Source: Beroe forskalii (taxonomy: Eukaryota > Ctenophora > Nuda > Beroida > Beroidae). From it: a DNA stretch of 64,000 nucleotides. Location: positions 186,001 to 250,000 of the forward strand of contig WFMF01000218.1 in the NCBI GenBank assembly GCA_011033025.1. Reading direction: 5' to 3'. Positions 47,601-59,400 of this stretch are shown one piece after another. The translations under genes were made by a program, and so were the position numbers. Positions within the stretch are counted from its first letter, which is position 1; every line of letters starts with the position of its first letter. The notes below the pieces were generated by a model. It ran no database searches. It was not told the origin of the DNA and saw only the letters and a list, made by a program, of their open reading frames with translations.

Positions 47601-49005
47601 GTTTTCAGCCTTATTTTTGGTCCTTGTGAACAATTATAGACAAAGAAGTCCATTTTAGGCCGAAAATGGGGTTTTTGAGAGGCTGTAAATCGTGAAAATG
47701 GCCGAAATTCAAAATTCTGAAAGCAGCATTTTCTTAGTTGGATCAAACTGTACTGACCTGCAAAATTTCATGAGTTAACTAGTAAGTTTATTAGGAGGAC
47801 CCCCCCCCCCCCGAGATACTGATCAAAATTCAGAAAATACTCTGACACAATTGGACTTGGGGAAAACTCTGCGTATAAATGCATCATTATTTGGTTCTAG
47901 TACACTCTCTGGAAGCCAGTCACATGGATAAAAGCAGTTTTCAGCCTTATTTTTGGTCCTTGTGAACAATTATAGACAAAGAAGTCCATTTTAGGCCGAA
48001 AATGGGGTTTTTGAGAGGCTGTAAATCGTGAAAATGGCCGAAATTCAAAATTCTGAAAGCAGCATTTTCTTAGTTGGATCAAACTGTACTGACCTGCAAA
48101 ATTTCATGAGTTAACTAGTAAGTTTATTAGAGACCCCCCCCCCGAGATACTGATCAAAATTCAGAAAATACTCTGACACAATTGGACTTGGGGAAAACTC
48201 TGCGTATAAATGCATCATTATTTGGTTCTAGTACACTCTCTGGAAGCCAGTCACATGGATAAAAGCAGTTTTCAGCCTTATTTTTGGTCCTTGTGAACAA
48301 TTATAGACAAAGAAGTCCATTTTAGGCCGAAAATGGGGTTTTTGAGAGGCTGTAAATCGTGAAAATGGCCGAAATTCAAAATTCTGAAAGCAGCATTTTC
48401 TTAGTTGGATCAAACTGTACTGACCTGCAAAATTTCATGAGTTAACTAGTAAGTTTACTAGGAGGACCCCCCCCCGAGATACTGATCAAAATTCAGAAAA
48501 TACTCTGACACAATTGGACTTGGGGAAAACTCTGCGTATAAATGCATCATTATTTGGTTCTAGTACACTCTCTGGAAGCCAGTCACATGGATAAAAGCAG
48601 TTTTCAGCCTTATTTTTGGTCCTTGTGAACAATTATAGACAAAGAAGTCCATTTTAGGCCGAAAATGGGGTTTTTGAGAGGCTGTAAATCGTGAAAATGG
48701 CCGAAATTCAAAATTCTGAAAGCAGCATTTTCTTAGTTGGATCAAACTGTACTGACCTGCAAAATTTCATGAGTTAACTAGTAAGTTTACTAGGAGGACC
48801 CCCCCCCCGAGATACTGATCAAAATTCAGAAAATACTCTGACACAATTGGACTTGGGGAAAACTCTGCGTATAAATGCATCATTATTTGGTTCTAGTACA
48901 CTCTCTGGAAGCCAGTCACATGGATAAAAGCAGTTTTCAGCCTTATTTTTGGTCCTTGTGAACAATTATAGACAAAGAAGTCCATTTTAGGCCGAAAATG
49001 GGGTC
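41612..49005 (+). repeat. Satellite B block 3, forward, about 22 units
   Basis: The longest array. Units from 45170 to 49005 are almost identical, with spacing of 331-336 bp set by the length of the C-run (about 4-14 C). Those from 41612 to 43020 carry small deletions. The part at 43020-45170 is highly divergent and recognisable only by scattered B phrases. The array ends abruptly at 49005 within a unit, next to the minus-strand LDLR-like fragment. Confidence 0.95.
43020..45170 (+). repeat. Highly degenerate B-like stretch within block 3
   Basis: Phrases such as TTAGTTGGATCAAA, AATTATAGACAAA and AAATGCATCATTATTTGG recur at irregular spacing amid unrelated AT-rich sequence. The stretch is flanked on both sides by near-perfect units. 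It is either an old decayed island or a low-quality consensus. Confidence 0.75.
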
Positions 49006-49065
49006 TTTTCATAATATGCAAATAAAACTCTTCACTTTCCTAATGCAGAAAACATAGAAACCTAC

Positions 49066-50747
49066 CAGCTAGGGTAACAGTAGTTCCCTCTGTCAGTAAG
49101 ACAGCGTTGTAAACATTCTTCGTCACATTATTCCACCAGTATACCATGTCATCTTGGGCAGCTATGTAGGAAATACCCCCGACTTTACCCGGTAACAGCG
49201 GCAAGCCCTGGAGGGGAAGAGCACTGAGCAGATTGAAAATTTCAAAAAGGCTGTTAAATTCTTGTAAAGTTCTTTTGTGGTTGGTACAAAATTTGTATCA
49301 TAGCTGCAAATTTTATTCACAGCAGAATTGAGTTCGCGTAGCGCGCGGATCCTTTTTTAAACTGTACGCACTGTAAATGCTTTAATCGCGCGCGCAATTC
49401 CCATGGGCGTGGGAATTTCAAGCATTCGCAGCCATGAGAAAAGGGAAAAGCTTAAATGTTAAAGCTTTTCAAAGAATAGAGCAAATCAAAATCTTTTTGC
49501 TTATCACAACTGTTGCTTCCAACTGTTTTCACTGGCCGGTATTCGGTCAAGAAACAGTGGGTATGAAATGATGGCATGCACGATGGCATATTATGACTTT
49601 ATGATGTGGATCATTACCTCGATTTGGTTGGAATTCCCGTTTGAAAAGTACACCCCAAATCTGTCTCCAATGCCGAGGACAATGCGTTGTTCTTCGTCTA
49701 GGTTATTAGAAGATTAAACCATGAAAATGAAAAGATTTTCTATCATCATGAACTGTTTGAAATGGCAATTTTTCGTTGCCATAGGTAGTTTATGACATCG
49801 CATTTAAACCAATGGCTGCTGCATCTCGACAAAATAGGACTCACGATAGCAGAAGTTATCAGTGGTGTTAAAACATCTCTGTTTCAAGTCACGTAACGCT
49901 CGAACCGTGTTAGGGCGTTATCGAGTAACAAGTATAATAGTGAATTAACTAAACTCACGATAGCATGAGTTATCAGTGGAGTTGAAGGTGTAGAGTTCGT
50001 CACACAAACATCTCGGTTTATCAGTAACCGGATCAGCAATACAGATCCCGTTGTTACAGAAGGAGGGGTCTCCGCAGGCTGTGTTGCCCTTGCTGCACTC
50101 CCATTCTACTTCCAGAATCTGAGAGAAAAGATAGGATTTTACATTTTAACCTACTGGCTAGAAGAAGAAGACTTACTACCATTATCATATTTGACAACAA
50201 GGAATCAAGAGGAATAAGATGACAGATTTTTTTCCTCAATCATCATGAATACATTTGATATCATATAAAGAAAAAGAAATAATGTGATCAATTCTCTTAG
50301 TATTTTTGCAGCGTTTTTCACGGACATCCAAAATATAATTTGATTGAATGAAAACCCGTATGATCTTCTAATTGCTCAGCAACAAGTAATCTCAGAACCC
50401 ACCAGTACCTGACCTTCGTGGCAGTACTTAATATCAAAGCGATGTGATTGATTCCGATTCATTTCATATTTTTGCAAGGGGCACCACTAATAAGCTAATA
50501 TATCGAGGCTTCTTGACTTCTAAAAGAAGCAGCATCCTTTTTCCTACATAAGAAAGTATTCCTACATGAATTCCAACATAAATTCCAACATGAATTCCTT
50601 TGAACAAAACAACTCACCAGTCCCTGTACTTCTTGGCAGTGTTTGATATTCAGGTCAGTAGGGGTAATGGAGCAGATGGAGTTACCCCGACACAGCAGCT
50701 GATCGGATACGTCCACAGAACACGTTTTAGTGGCAGCTTCACAGGTC
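49066..50747 (-). CDS. LDL-receptor-like fragment: cysteine-rich, EGF-like and YWTD propeller exons
   Basis: Four minus-strand exons, in transcript order: 50618-50747, 49959-50118, 49618-49697 and 49066-49207, with GT-AG borders and matching phases. The first encodes a Cys-rich segment with C-S-V-D-V-S and C-R-G-N-S-I-C. The second encodes an EGF-like module with six cysteines (C-S-K-G...C-G-D-P-S-F-C-N-N-G-I-C...C-L-C). The third and fourth encode beta-propeller strands (I-G-D-R-F-G-V-Y-F-S-N; M-V-Y-W-W-N-N-V) typical of LDLR/LRP YWTD blades. Upstream (higher coordinates) the exon abuts satellite A at about 50755; downstream satellite B starts at 49005. No start, stop or further exons were found. 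Either the gene has satellite-filled introns or it is a broken or misassembled remnant. Confidence 0.72.
49838..49890 (-). pseudogene. Decayed partial copy of the EGF exon 3' end
   Basis: CTCACGATAGC-AGAAGTTATCAGTGG at 49840-49865 repeats the donor and last bases of the true exon (CTCACGATAGCATGAGTTATCAGTGG at 49953-49978). ACATCTC(T/G)GTTT then recurs in both with about 27 bp missing in the copy. It lies in the intron just downstream of the real exon in transcript orientation. Confidence 0.75.
50398..50445 (-). pseudogene. Decayed partial copy of the Cys-rich exon 3' end
   Basis: The sequence CACCAGTACCTGACCTTCGTGGCAGTACTTAATATCA is a diverged copy of the 3' end of the true exon (50614-50655), including the donor position. 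It resembles the neighbouring partial copy of the EGF exon. Confidence 0.65.
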
Positions 50748-50754
50748 CTGATAG

Positions 50755-52831
50755 GAGTTTTTTTTGGATTTTACAGGAAAACAAAGGAAAACTGGCGAAT
50801 ATCATTGGTTCAGTGGTTTCAGGCGAATAATTTATGACCAGACACACTTCTATTTGACCACCCATGAGACTTCTAAAAGGCAGTTTTTAAGCCGAAAAAC
50901 GCGATTTTAACCCCCCATAACAGACAGAAAATGGCTGATTTCAGGATTCTGAAGTATGGTATGTCTTCCTTATGTCGTCCATGGATGGCGTGCAAATTTT
51001 CAGCTCAATCGGCCAAAGCTTTTCGATTTCGGATCTTGGGTGCCTCAGAAATGAAGAATGTCCTGGATCACTGTTTTGAGACGTAAAAATAGGGTTTTTT
51101 GGATTTTACAGGAAAACAAAGGAAAACTGGCGAATATCATTGGTTCAGTGGTTTCAGGCGCATAATTTATGACCAGATACACTTCTATTTGACCACCCAT
51201 GAGACATCTACGCCCAATAAGGGGCGAAAAAAGGCAGTTTTTAAGCCGAAAACGCGATTTTAACCCCCCATAACAGACAGAAAATGGCTGATTTCGGGAT
51301 TCTGAAGTATGGTATGTCTTTCTTAGGTCGTCCATGGATGGCGTAAATTTTCAGCTCAATCGGCCAAAGCTTTTCGATTTCGGATCTTGGGTGCCTCGGA
51401 AATGAAGAACATCCTGGATCACTGTTTTGAGAGGTAAAAATAGGGTTTTTTGGAATTTACAGGAAAACAAAGGAAAACTGGCGAATATCATTGGTTCAGT
51501 GGTTTCAGGCGCATAATTTATGACCAGATACACTTCTATTTGACCACCCATGAGACATCTACGCCCAATAAGAGGCGAAAAAAGGCAGTTTTTAAGCCGA
51601 AAAACGCGATTTTAACCCCCATAACAGACAGAAAATGGCTGATTTCGGGATTCTGAAGTATGGTATGTCTTTCTTAGGTCGTCCATGGATGGCGTGCAAA
51701 TTTTCAGCTCAATCGGCCAAAGCTTTTCGATTTCGGATCTTGGGTGCCTCAGAAATGAAGAACATCCTGGATCACTGTTTTGAGTGGTATAAATAGGGTT
51801 TTTGGGATTTTACAGGAAAACAAAGGAAAACTGGCGAATATCATTGGTTCAGTGGTTTCAGGCGCATAATTTATGACCAGATACACTTCTATTTGACCAC
51901 CATGAGACATCTACGCCCAATAAGAGTGAAAAAAAGGCAGTTTTTAAGCCGAAAACGCGATTTTAACCCCCATAACAGACAGAAAATGGCTGATTTCGCG
52001 ATTCTGAAGTATGGTATGTCTTTCTTAGGTCGTCCATGGATGGCGTGCAAATTTTCAGCTCAATCGGCCAAAGCTTTTTCGATTTCGGATCTTGGGTGCC
52101 TCAGAAATGAAGAACATCCTGGATCACTGTTTTTGAGAGGTAAAATAGGGTTTTTTGGATTTTACAGGAAAACAAAGGAAAACTGGCGAATATCATTGGT
52201 TCAGTGGTTTCAGACGCATAATTTATGACCAGATACACTTCTATTTGACCACCCATGAGACATCTACGCCCAATAAGAGGCGAAAAAAGGCAGTTTTTAA
52301 GCCGAAAAACGCGATTTTAACCCCCCATAACAGACAGAAAATGGCTGATTTCGCGATTCTGAAGTATGGTATGTCTTTCTTAGGTCGTCCATGGATGGCG
52401 TGCAAATTTTCAGCTCAATCGGCCAAAGCTTTTCGATTTCGGATCTTGGGTGCCTCAGAAATGAAGAACATCCTGGATCACTGTTTTGAGAGGTAAAAAT
52501 AGGGTTTTTGAATTTACAGGAAAACAAAGGAAAACTGGCGAATATCATTGGTTCAGTGGTTTCAGGCGCATAATTTATGACCAGATACACTTCTATTTGA
52601 CCACCCATGAGACATCTACGCCCAATAAGAGGCGAAAAAGGCAGTTTTAAGCCGAAAAACGCGATTTTAACCCCCATAACAGACAGAAAATGGCTGATTT
52701 CGCGATTCTGAAGTATGGTATGTCTTTCTTAGGGTCGTCCATGGATGGCGTGCAAATTTTCAGCTCAATCGGCCAAAGCTTTTCGATTTCGGATCTTGGG
52801 TGCCTCAGAAATGAAGAACATCCTGGATCAC
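50755..52831 (+). repeat. Satellite A block 3, forward
   Basis: About six A units spaced 351-355 bp (CCTGGATCACTGTT anchors near 51061, 51412, 51764, 52118 and 52470). It begins directly at the 5' edge of the LDLR-like exon and is interrupted at 52831 by a TIR element. Confidence 0.95.
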
Positions 52832-54293
52832 CGGGGGGGGATCAGGTACTAAGTGCATGACACAGGGTGTGGGTGGGTGGGTCTCGGCCGAGTGTGAAAT
52901 ACAGTTAGTCATTGTGTACTAAGTTGGGTGGTCCTTGAAGTTTTTGTACCAAACAGTTAGTACAGTGTACTAAATTGGGTGGTATTCCACAATTTTGTAT
53001 CCAAAATGTTAGTATAGTGTACTAAATTTGATAGCCAAGGACTTTTTAAAATATATTTTACGGTCCTTTACATTTTTCTGACTCAAAAGTAAAAAGTTGG
53101 TTGGTAAAATTTTTATTGATTGAAATCACCCAGTCATTTTTGTGACCAGATTTAAACCAATCCATTGTTCTCTCTTGAGTCGGATACTTCATACTAGGCC
53201 TTATATTGTGCTGTAAGGGATATATCACATATTGATTTAGTCGAAAACAATAAAATTTTAGTTTGATTGATTGATTGAAAATTTTAGTTGATTGATCACG
53301 GGTACTTAGCCGAAAATTCTGATAGAAATTTCCAGATGTATAGGTAGGTACAACGACCGGCAATGAACGATTCTTAATTTGAGTACATTACAAAAATAAA
53401 GATTTAAAAAATTATACAAATATGTTAGATTTTGTCGAGTTTGATTGATTGGCAATCTGCCTATTCAGTATTCACAATAGGGGTAGGGGCCATCCATAAA
53501 GGACGTCCGCAAAATTTCGGCTATTTCAGACCCTTCCCTCCCTTGTCCGCAAACGTCCGCAACCTGAAATACCCCCCTGCGGACGTCCGCATTTTCACTG
53601 AAAATCTTTTGTGTCATTATCTTTATGCCCTTTTTTTCAAATAAGGTAACAAAATCAACTTTATTATTTTACTCAATACCGAAAATATAAGCCAAAATCC
53701 TGGAAAAATCGTCTATTTTCAAGTGAAAAACACCCAATTCGACCAAAATTTTCACATAAATGCGGACGTCCGCATTTACCAAACGCCCTCCCCTACGTCC
53801 GCAAACGTCCGCATTGGCCAGACTCCCCCTCCCCCCCTCTTTGCGGACGTCCTTTATGGATTGTACCTACTTGATAATTGATCAAATTGTTTGAAGGCAA
53901 TAAAATAGCATCATTTAACAATTAACATATTGTGATTAATATTATATACATAATTAAATTAATTAGTAATCAAATGAAACTTTAATAACTTAATTTTAAA
54001 GTTTTCTATACTTCTTCTTACTCAACTGCATCGAAAATTATGATATTATAGTGTTTTCTATTCAGTACTATTGCACTTCTGAATTACCTATAGGTAAGTT
54101 TGACTCGTAGTTCCCACAAGGTACCAATTTAAACTTTTAATTAATGTAATTAAGGGGTGGTCCTCGATTTTTAGCTCAAAAAAGAGTTAGTATAATGTAC
54201 CAAGTGTAGGGGTGGGTGGTCACGTTTCAAAATTTTCAGAAAAGTTCAGTTAGTACACCCTGTGTCATGCACTTAGTACCTGATCCCCCCCCG
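52832..54293. mobile_element. TIR DNA transposon (non-autonomous), 1462 bp, inserted in satellite A
   Basis: The termini are perfect inverted repeats of about 39 bp beginning CGGGGGGGGATCAGGTACT and containing AAGTGCATGACACAGGGTGT. The left copy starts at 52832; the right copy ends at 54293. The 7-bp GGATCAC flanks both sides (52825-52831 and 54294-54300) and is a single-copy motif in other A units, so it is a target-site duplication. Subterminal direct repeats of (A/T)GTTAGTA...TGTACTAA(A/G)TTGGGTGG occur three times at the left, with a related copy at the right. No transposase ORF is present. Superfamily not assigned. Confidence 0.88.
53485..53868. mobile_element. Second TIR element (about 385 bp) nested in the first
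   Basis: GGGGCCATCCATAAAGGACGTCCGCAAA at 53486-53513 is matched by the inverted TTTGCGGACGTCCTTTATGGATTGTACC at 53841-53868. Internally the GCGGACGTCCGC palindrome recurs at least four times. It is small and non-coding, as in MITEs. Target-site duplication not clear. Confidence 0.75.
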
Positions 54294-55920
54294 GGATCAC
54301 TGTTTTGAGAGGTAAAAATAGGGTTTTTTGGATTTTACAGGAAAACAAAGGAAAACTGGCGAATATCATTGGTTCAGTGGTTTCAGGCGCATAATTTATG
54401 ACCAGATACACTTCTATTTGACCACCCATGAGACATCTACGCCCAATAAGAGGCAAAAAAGGCAGTTTTTAAGCCGAAAAACGCGATTTTAACCCCCCAT
54501 AACAGACAGAAAATGGCTGATTTCGGGATTCTGAAGTATGGTATGTCTTTCTTAGGTCGTCCATGGATGGCGTGCAAATTTTCAGCTCAATCGGCCAAAG
54601 CTTTTCGATTTCGGATCTTGGGTGCCTCTGAAATGAAGAACATCCTGGATCACTGTTTGAGAGGTAAAAATAGGGTTTTTGAATTTACAGGAAAAACAAA
54701 GGAAAACTGGCGAATATCATTGGTTCAGTGGTTTGTGGGCATAATTTATGACCAGATACACTTCTATTTGACCACCCATGAGACATCTACGCCCAATAAG
54801 AGGCGAAAAAGGCAGTTTTAAGCCGAAAACGCGATTTTAACCCCCACAACAGACAGAAAATGGCTGATTTCGCGATTCTGAAGTATGGTATGTCTTTCTT
54901 AGGTTTGTCCATGGATGGCGTGCAAATTTTCAGCTCAACGTCAAAGCTTTTCGATTTCGGATCTTGGGTGCCCCTGTGAAATGAAGAACATCCTGGATCA
55001 CTGTTTTGAGAGGTAAAAATAGGGTTTTTGGATTTACAGGAAAACAAAGGAAAACTGGTTAATATTGGTTCAGTGGTTTCAGGCGCACAATTTATGACCA
55101 GATATTACTTATTTGACCACCCATGAGACATCTACGCCCAATAAGGCGAAAAAAGGCAGTTTTAAAGCCGAAAACGCGATTTTAACCCCCATAACAGACA
55201 GAAAATGGCTGATTTCTTTTGGATTCTCAGTATGGTATGTCTTTCTTAGGTCGTCCATGGATGGCGTGTGCAAATTTTTCAGCTCAATCACAAAGCTTTG
55301 ATTTCGGATCTTGCGCCTCAGAAATGAAGAACATCCTGGATCACTGTTTTGAGAGAGGTAAAAATAGGTTTTTTGGAATTTACAGGAAACAAAGGAAAAC
55401 TGGCGAATATCATTGGTTCAGTGGTTTCAGGCATAATTTATGACCAGATACACTTCTATTTGACCACCCATGAGACATCTACGCCCAATAAGAGGCGAAA
55501 AAGGCAGTTTTAAGCCGAAAACGCGATTTAACCCCATCACAGACAGAAATATTTGTTCTTGATTCTGAAATTGTAATGTCTTTTTCTTAGATAGTCCATG
55601 GATGGCGTGCAAATTTTCAGCTCAATCGGCCAAAGCTTTTTCGATTTCGGATCTTGGGTGCCTCAGAAATGAAGAACATCCTGGATCACTGTTTGAGAGA
55701 GGTAAAAATAGGGTTTTGGATTTTACAGGAGAAACAAAGGAAAACTGGCGAATATCATTGGTTCAGTGGTTTCAGGCGTAATTTATGACCAGATACACTT
55801 CTATTCCATGAGACATCTACTCAATAAGAGGCGAAAAAGAGGCAGTTTTAAACCGAAAAAGCATTTTAAACCCCCCAACCCGACGAAATGGTTTATTTCG
55901 GGATTTGAAAAGGTTTTTTT
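54294..55920 (+). repeat. Satellite A block 4, forward, increasingly diverged
   Basis: This continues the A unit that was split by the TIR element. About 4.5 units follow, with more indels than block 3. The last unit decays near 55860-55920 into a different repeat (family C). Confidence 0.9.
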
Positions 55921-56410
55921 TGGGAAAAATCGAATTCCTCGATATGATGAAATAGTGATGTAGCATGGATCAGACTTCAATTGAAACATTCGAACAATTC
56001 TTAGCCGTTTCTGATGCATTTGTGCAGTATAAGCACAAAAGTACGTTTTTCCCAAAATAATCAGATACTTTCGTTACTTTGATGTTAAATCGCCAGAAAT
56101 GGTCTGAATCGTCATTGTCACTCATAATTCAAGCAATCTTGATCATTTGGTCTGAAAACTGACGATGAACCAATATGTCAAAAATTCGCGAAATTTCGCC
56201 AAAAACACTGATGTATACCCTTCAAAAATGGTCAAAATCGACCAAAAAATCGTATTCCTCGATATGATGAAATAGTGATGTAGCATGGATCAGACTTTCA
56301 ATTGAAACATTCGAACCAATTTTTAGCCGTTTCTGATGCAATTTGTGGCAAAAACACTAATGTATACCCTTCAAAAATGGTCAAAATCGACCGAAAAATC
56401 GTCATTATCA
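55921..56410. repeat. Repeat family C, two direct copies
   Basis: TCGATATGATGAAATAGTGATGTAGCATGGATCAGACTT plus about 70 bp occurs at 55936-56035 and again at 56258-56350. A CACT(A/G)ATGTATACCCTTCAAAAATGG segment occurs at about 56207 and 56355. It is related to neither A nor B. Confidence 0.85.
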
Positions 56411-56475
56411 CTCAGAATTCAAGTTTATACATTTGACCATCGACCCTTGTGCACCCTCAATACTTACCCCCTCAG

Positions 56476-59400
56476 ATCTGTCTTCCAAGACCAGGATGTG
56501 GACCGGGAGGAGAAGGCTAGTGATGCGGAGTCCTACCTCAGGGAACAGGACAGGTTCCTCCCCATTGCTAACGTCAGCAGGATCATGAAGAAGGCTGTGC
56601 CGCCCATTGGAAAGGTGGGAATTTCCTTCATTAATCAATTCTTAAAAGTGTTATATGATTTTCTCTTTCTCCTACTTATATCACTAACATTACTGACATG
56701 GATTGATCACATTACAGGACTTTTAGATAGAATTTATCCACTCAGGTACACTAGATATCTTTAACTGCTCATAAATTATTCAATAGCAAGTAAAGGAGCA
56801 CTATTCCGTAATTTCAAAGACATGTATCATTTCAAAAAACAAACAAATTATGTAATTATCAATATTAACTTTTAAATTGGGTGTTTAATACTCGTCCATT
56901 CAATATCTGCTTTTAGCTGATGAATGAGGAGTAGCAAAGGTCCATAACGAACTGTTAGAGTTGCTCAATATCACATTGCTTTATGTAAAAGCTTTCATGC
57001 ATTAATCTCTTTGACCACCCATTGTTGGTCATTTCAAACCCTTTCTTTTGCTGTTCTTGAAATCTGATGGTCATTGGTCGTTGGAATTTTGCATTTTTTA
57101 CGAATTATTAAGCATGAAAAGTGTCTTCATTACTTTTGATTGGTAGCTTGTGGTGCGCTGGTGGTGGCATCATGTCCATTCTTTACAACTTGCATTTCTA
57201 ATTCCTCAACTGTCCTTTCCTTAATTACCCATCGACAAATCTTTAAAGCGGCATCTTTCAAGACTTGGAAGAGGTTGCTGTTGAAAATGGGGTTTATTAT
57301 GCTGTTAGTGGGTATGATAAACACCGATGTAACCTCAAACCAAACATCTGGAACATATTTCTTTGTAAGAGTGTAATATATCATGGCAGCAATGATTGTC
57401 AGCCAAGAGAGAAGCTTGGCCCCTACAATAAGTATCACTTTCATTATTAATTCCCTTTCTGTACGGTTATTTGTCGATGGTTGGGCGATGGTTCTGCTCT
57501 TCAGGAAAGTCTTGAGGATGAAAAGGTAAAATCCGGCAATGGCAGTTAATATCAAAACCATTGTTAAGATGTAAATCATTTTGTGGTATCTCAGAGTTTC
57601 TTTGTATCCAAAGAGGTCATGAATGCAAACTGGGGACCAGCTGTAGAAGGACAGTTCATTGTAGCTGAAAAGGTCTGGCTTGTTGGTCATTGCTTTGAGT
57701 GCTTCTATCTTTCTGTAAATTCCAAGGTATGAATCGTTTGTTCCAAAGTATTGAGAATAAATCCTGTCTATATGACTTTCGTCATCAAAATTCTTCATTA
57801 TGAATGGATTGGCTTGTGTAAACGTCATCTTGCTTCTGAACAAACTTTGTATGGGTTCTAGTGGAATGACAGGGGCTACCCAGAGAGCCAAGTTCAGTAC
57901 GGCCAATGGAATGGACACCAGCACAATAGTTCTTAAAGGCACTCCCTGAGTAAAAGCAAACTTGCATTTGTAAGCCCTGGACACTGTCATTATGCAAACT
58001 GTGAAGAGCGATCCATGGGATGAGAAGTTGAAAATGATCCCCAATGTCTTACAAATCCATCCAGACCTCCACTCGTGATCAAACTCACAGTACTTACCGT
58101 AAAAGCTTAGATTGGCTATGACTATGGAAAGAAGGTAGGTCCCCTGGAGAAGATCAAAGAAACAGATCTGGAGTTTTAGAAAAGCATCCACCTTAATGTG
58201 ATTCTCAAGTTTCTCTGTTCTAAGCTTTGTTATTTCATCCTTTCCCGCCCAAAATATTTGCAATGAAATTCAGCAGACAGGACAGGATGAGCCACTTGAA
58301 AAGAGCATGGTTCCTGACCAGATACTGGTTATTTGACATGACCCCCATGTTGCAGTCAGCACATTCATCCCTCCCATTGTCACAGTCCTTGAAACTATTA
58401 CACACCGCCCCCTGTGACACCCAGGACACTTCACTGGTGTTTTCACCTGGCTCAGTGCAGTAGAACCTGTCCAAACAGTGCATCTCATCGGAGGAATCCT
58501 CACAATCAAACTTACCATCACAAACTAGTCCCGGGTTAATAGATGCTACGTGCCCTTCCGCCAGTCCAGTGCACTGAAACTCGAAGATTAGGCCGGGCGT
58601 GTAACTGTGACCGAATCTCGTACACGTTTCCTGGGATGCTAAACCAGGACATTGATTGTTACAGATTTCTGTGAGATTTATTTCAAATTTTATGCCGGAA
58701 TATAGAAGGTCAGTTAATGCTGTCTGCATGCTCAAAACGCACGTTAGAGTGATTTCATGGCCAGCGAATTTGCTTTCTGAGATGTTGTAATCAGCACATA
58801 CTACCGCACGGTTGCAGTGTGAAAAATGCGACCTTTGAAACGTTTGCTTTCTACAGACTACGTGTTTTGAGAAAATTTGTGTAGTATTCCTGGGTTCCAA
58901 ATGGGTTCCAAATTCTTCGACGCATTTTATTTCTACTAAATCCTCACAAACCAACTCATCAGAACCGTCGAGACAGTCGTTTTCGCCATCGCAAATCGTG
59001 GTTATGTCAATGCATCCCTGCTTGTCAGCACAGTAGAAAAGTGTTCGTTCAGTATTGGAACAGCTGCACTCGTCTGTCAGACATATTGGAAATCCGTCAC
59101 AAATCTCATCTTCTGGTATCCAACAAAACCAATCAGCAGCCAAGCACTTCTCATTCACTTTGTTTGCTGCAGTTACACACGTTATCGGACTAGGACGGAA
59201 AGGGCACATTCTCTTAGCAGTTGTGGAGTTGGAGATGACAGCGTTTAACTGATTTGCCGAGATTTTTAGGATTCTAGGAGGGTTGATGGCGTTACATTCC
59301 AAGGAATTAGATGACCCTTCGTAGACCAGATGACTGTCGCCCAAGTCTCGATGGTAATCAATAAGAAAGGCATGGTTGTTTGGTGAATTGCATTGCACGA

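Noticed and set aside
45247-48745. A ~61-residue reading frame starting M-I-Q-L-R-K-C-C repeated in nearly every B unit on both array orientations
   Set aside because: Its conservation follows from DNA-level identity of the satellite units; frames shift with the C-run, there are no start or termination signals, and no family is recognised.
34585-49005. Regular repeats considered as a CRISPR-like array
   Set aside because: Whole 331-bp units repeat without unique spacers, and the context is a eukaryotic intron-bearing genome.
51045-52677. 100-126 residue reading frames across satellite A units on both strands
   Set aside because: They cross unit borders and change frame with small indels between copies; best explained as open frames in a repeat.
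56336-56475. ATG at 56336 in frame with the first visible NF-YB exon, considered as its start
   Set aside because: The extra sequence is repeat family C and non-conserved, and a strong CCCCCTCAG acceptor sits at 56475.
57140-57450. Plus-strand ORFs over the receptor 7TM region
   Set aside because: Shadows of the minus-strand receptor gene.
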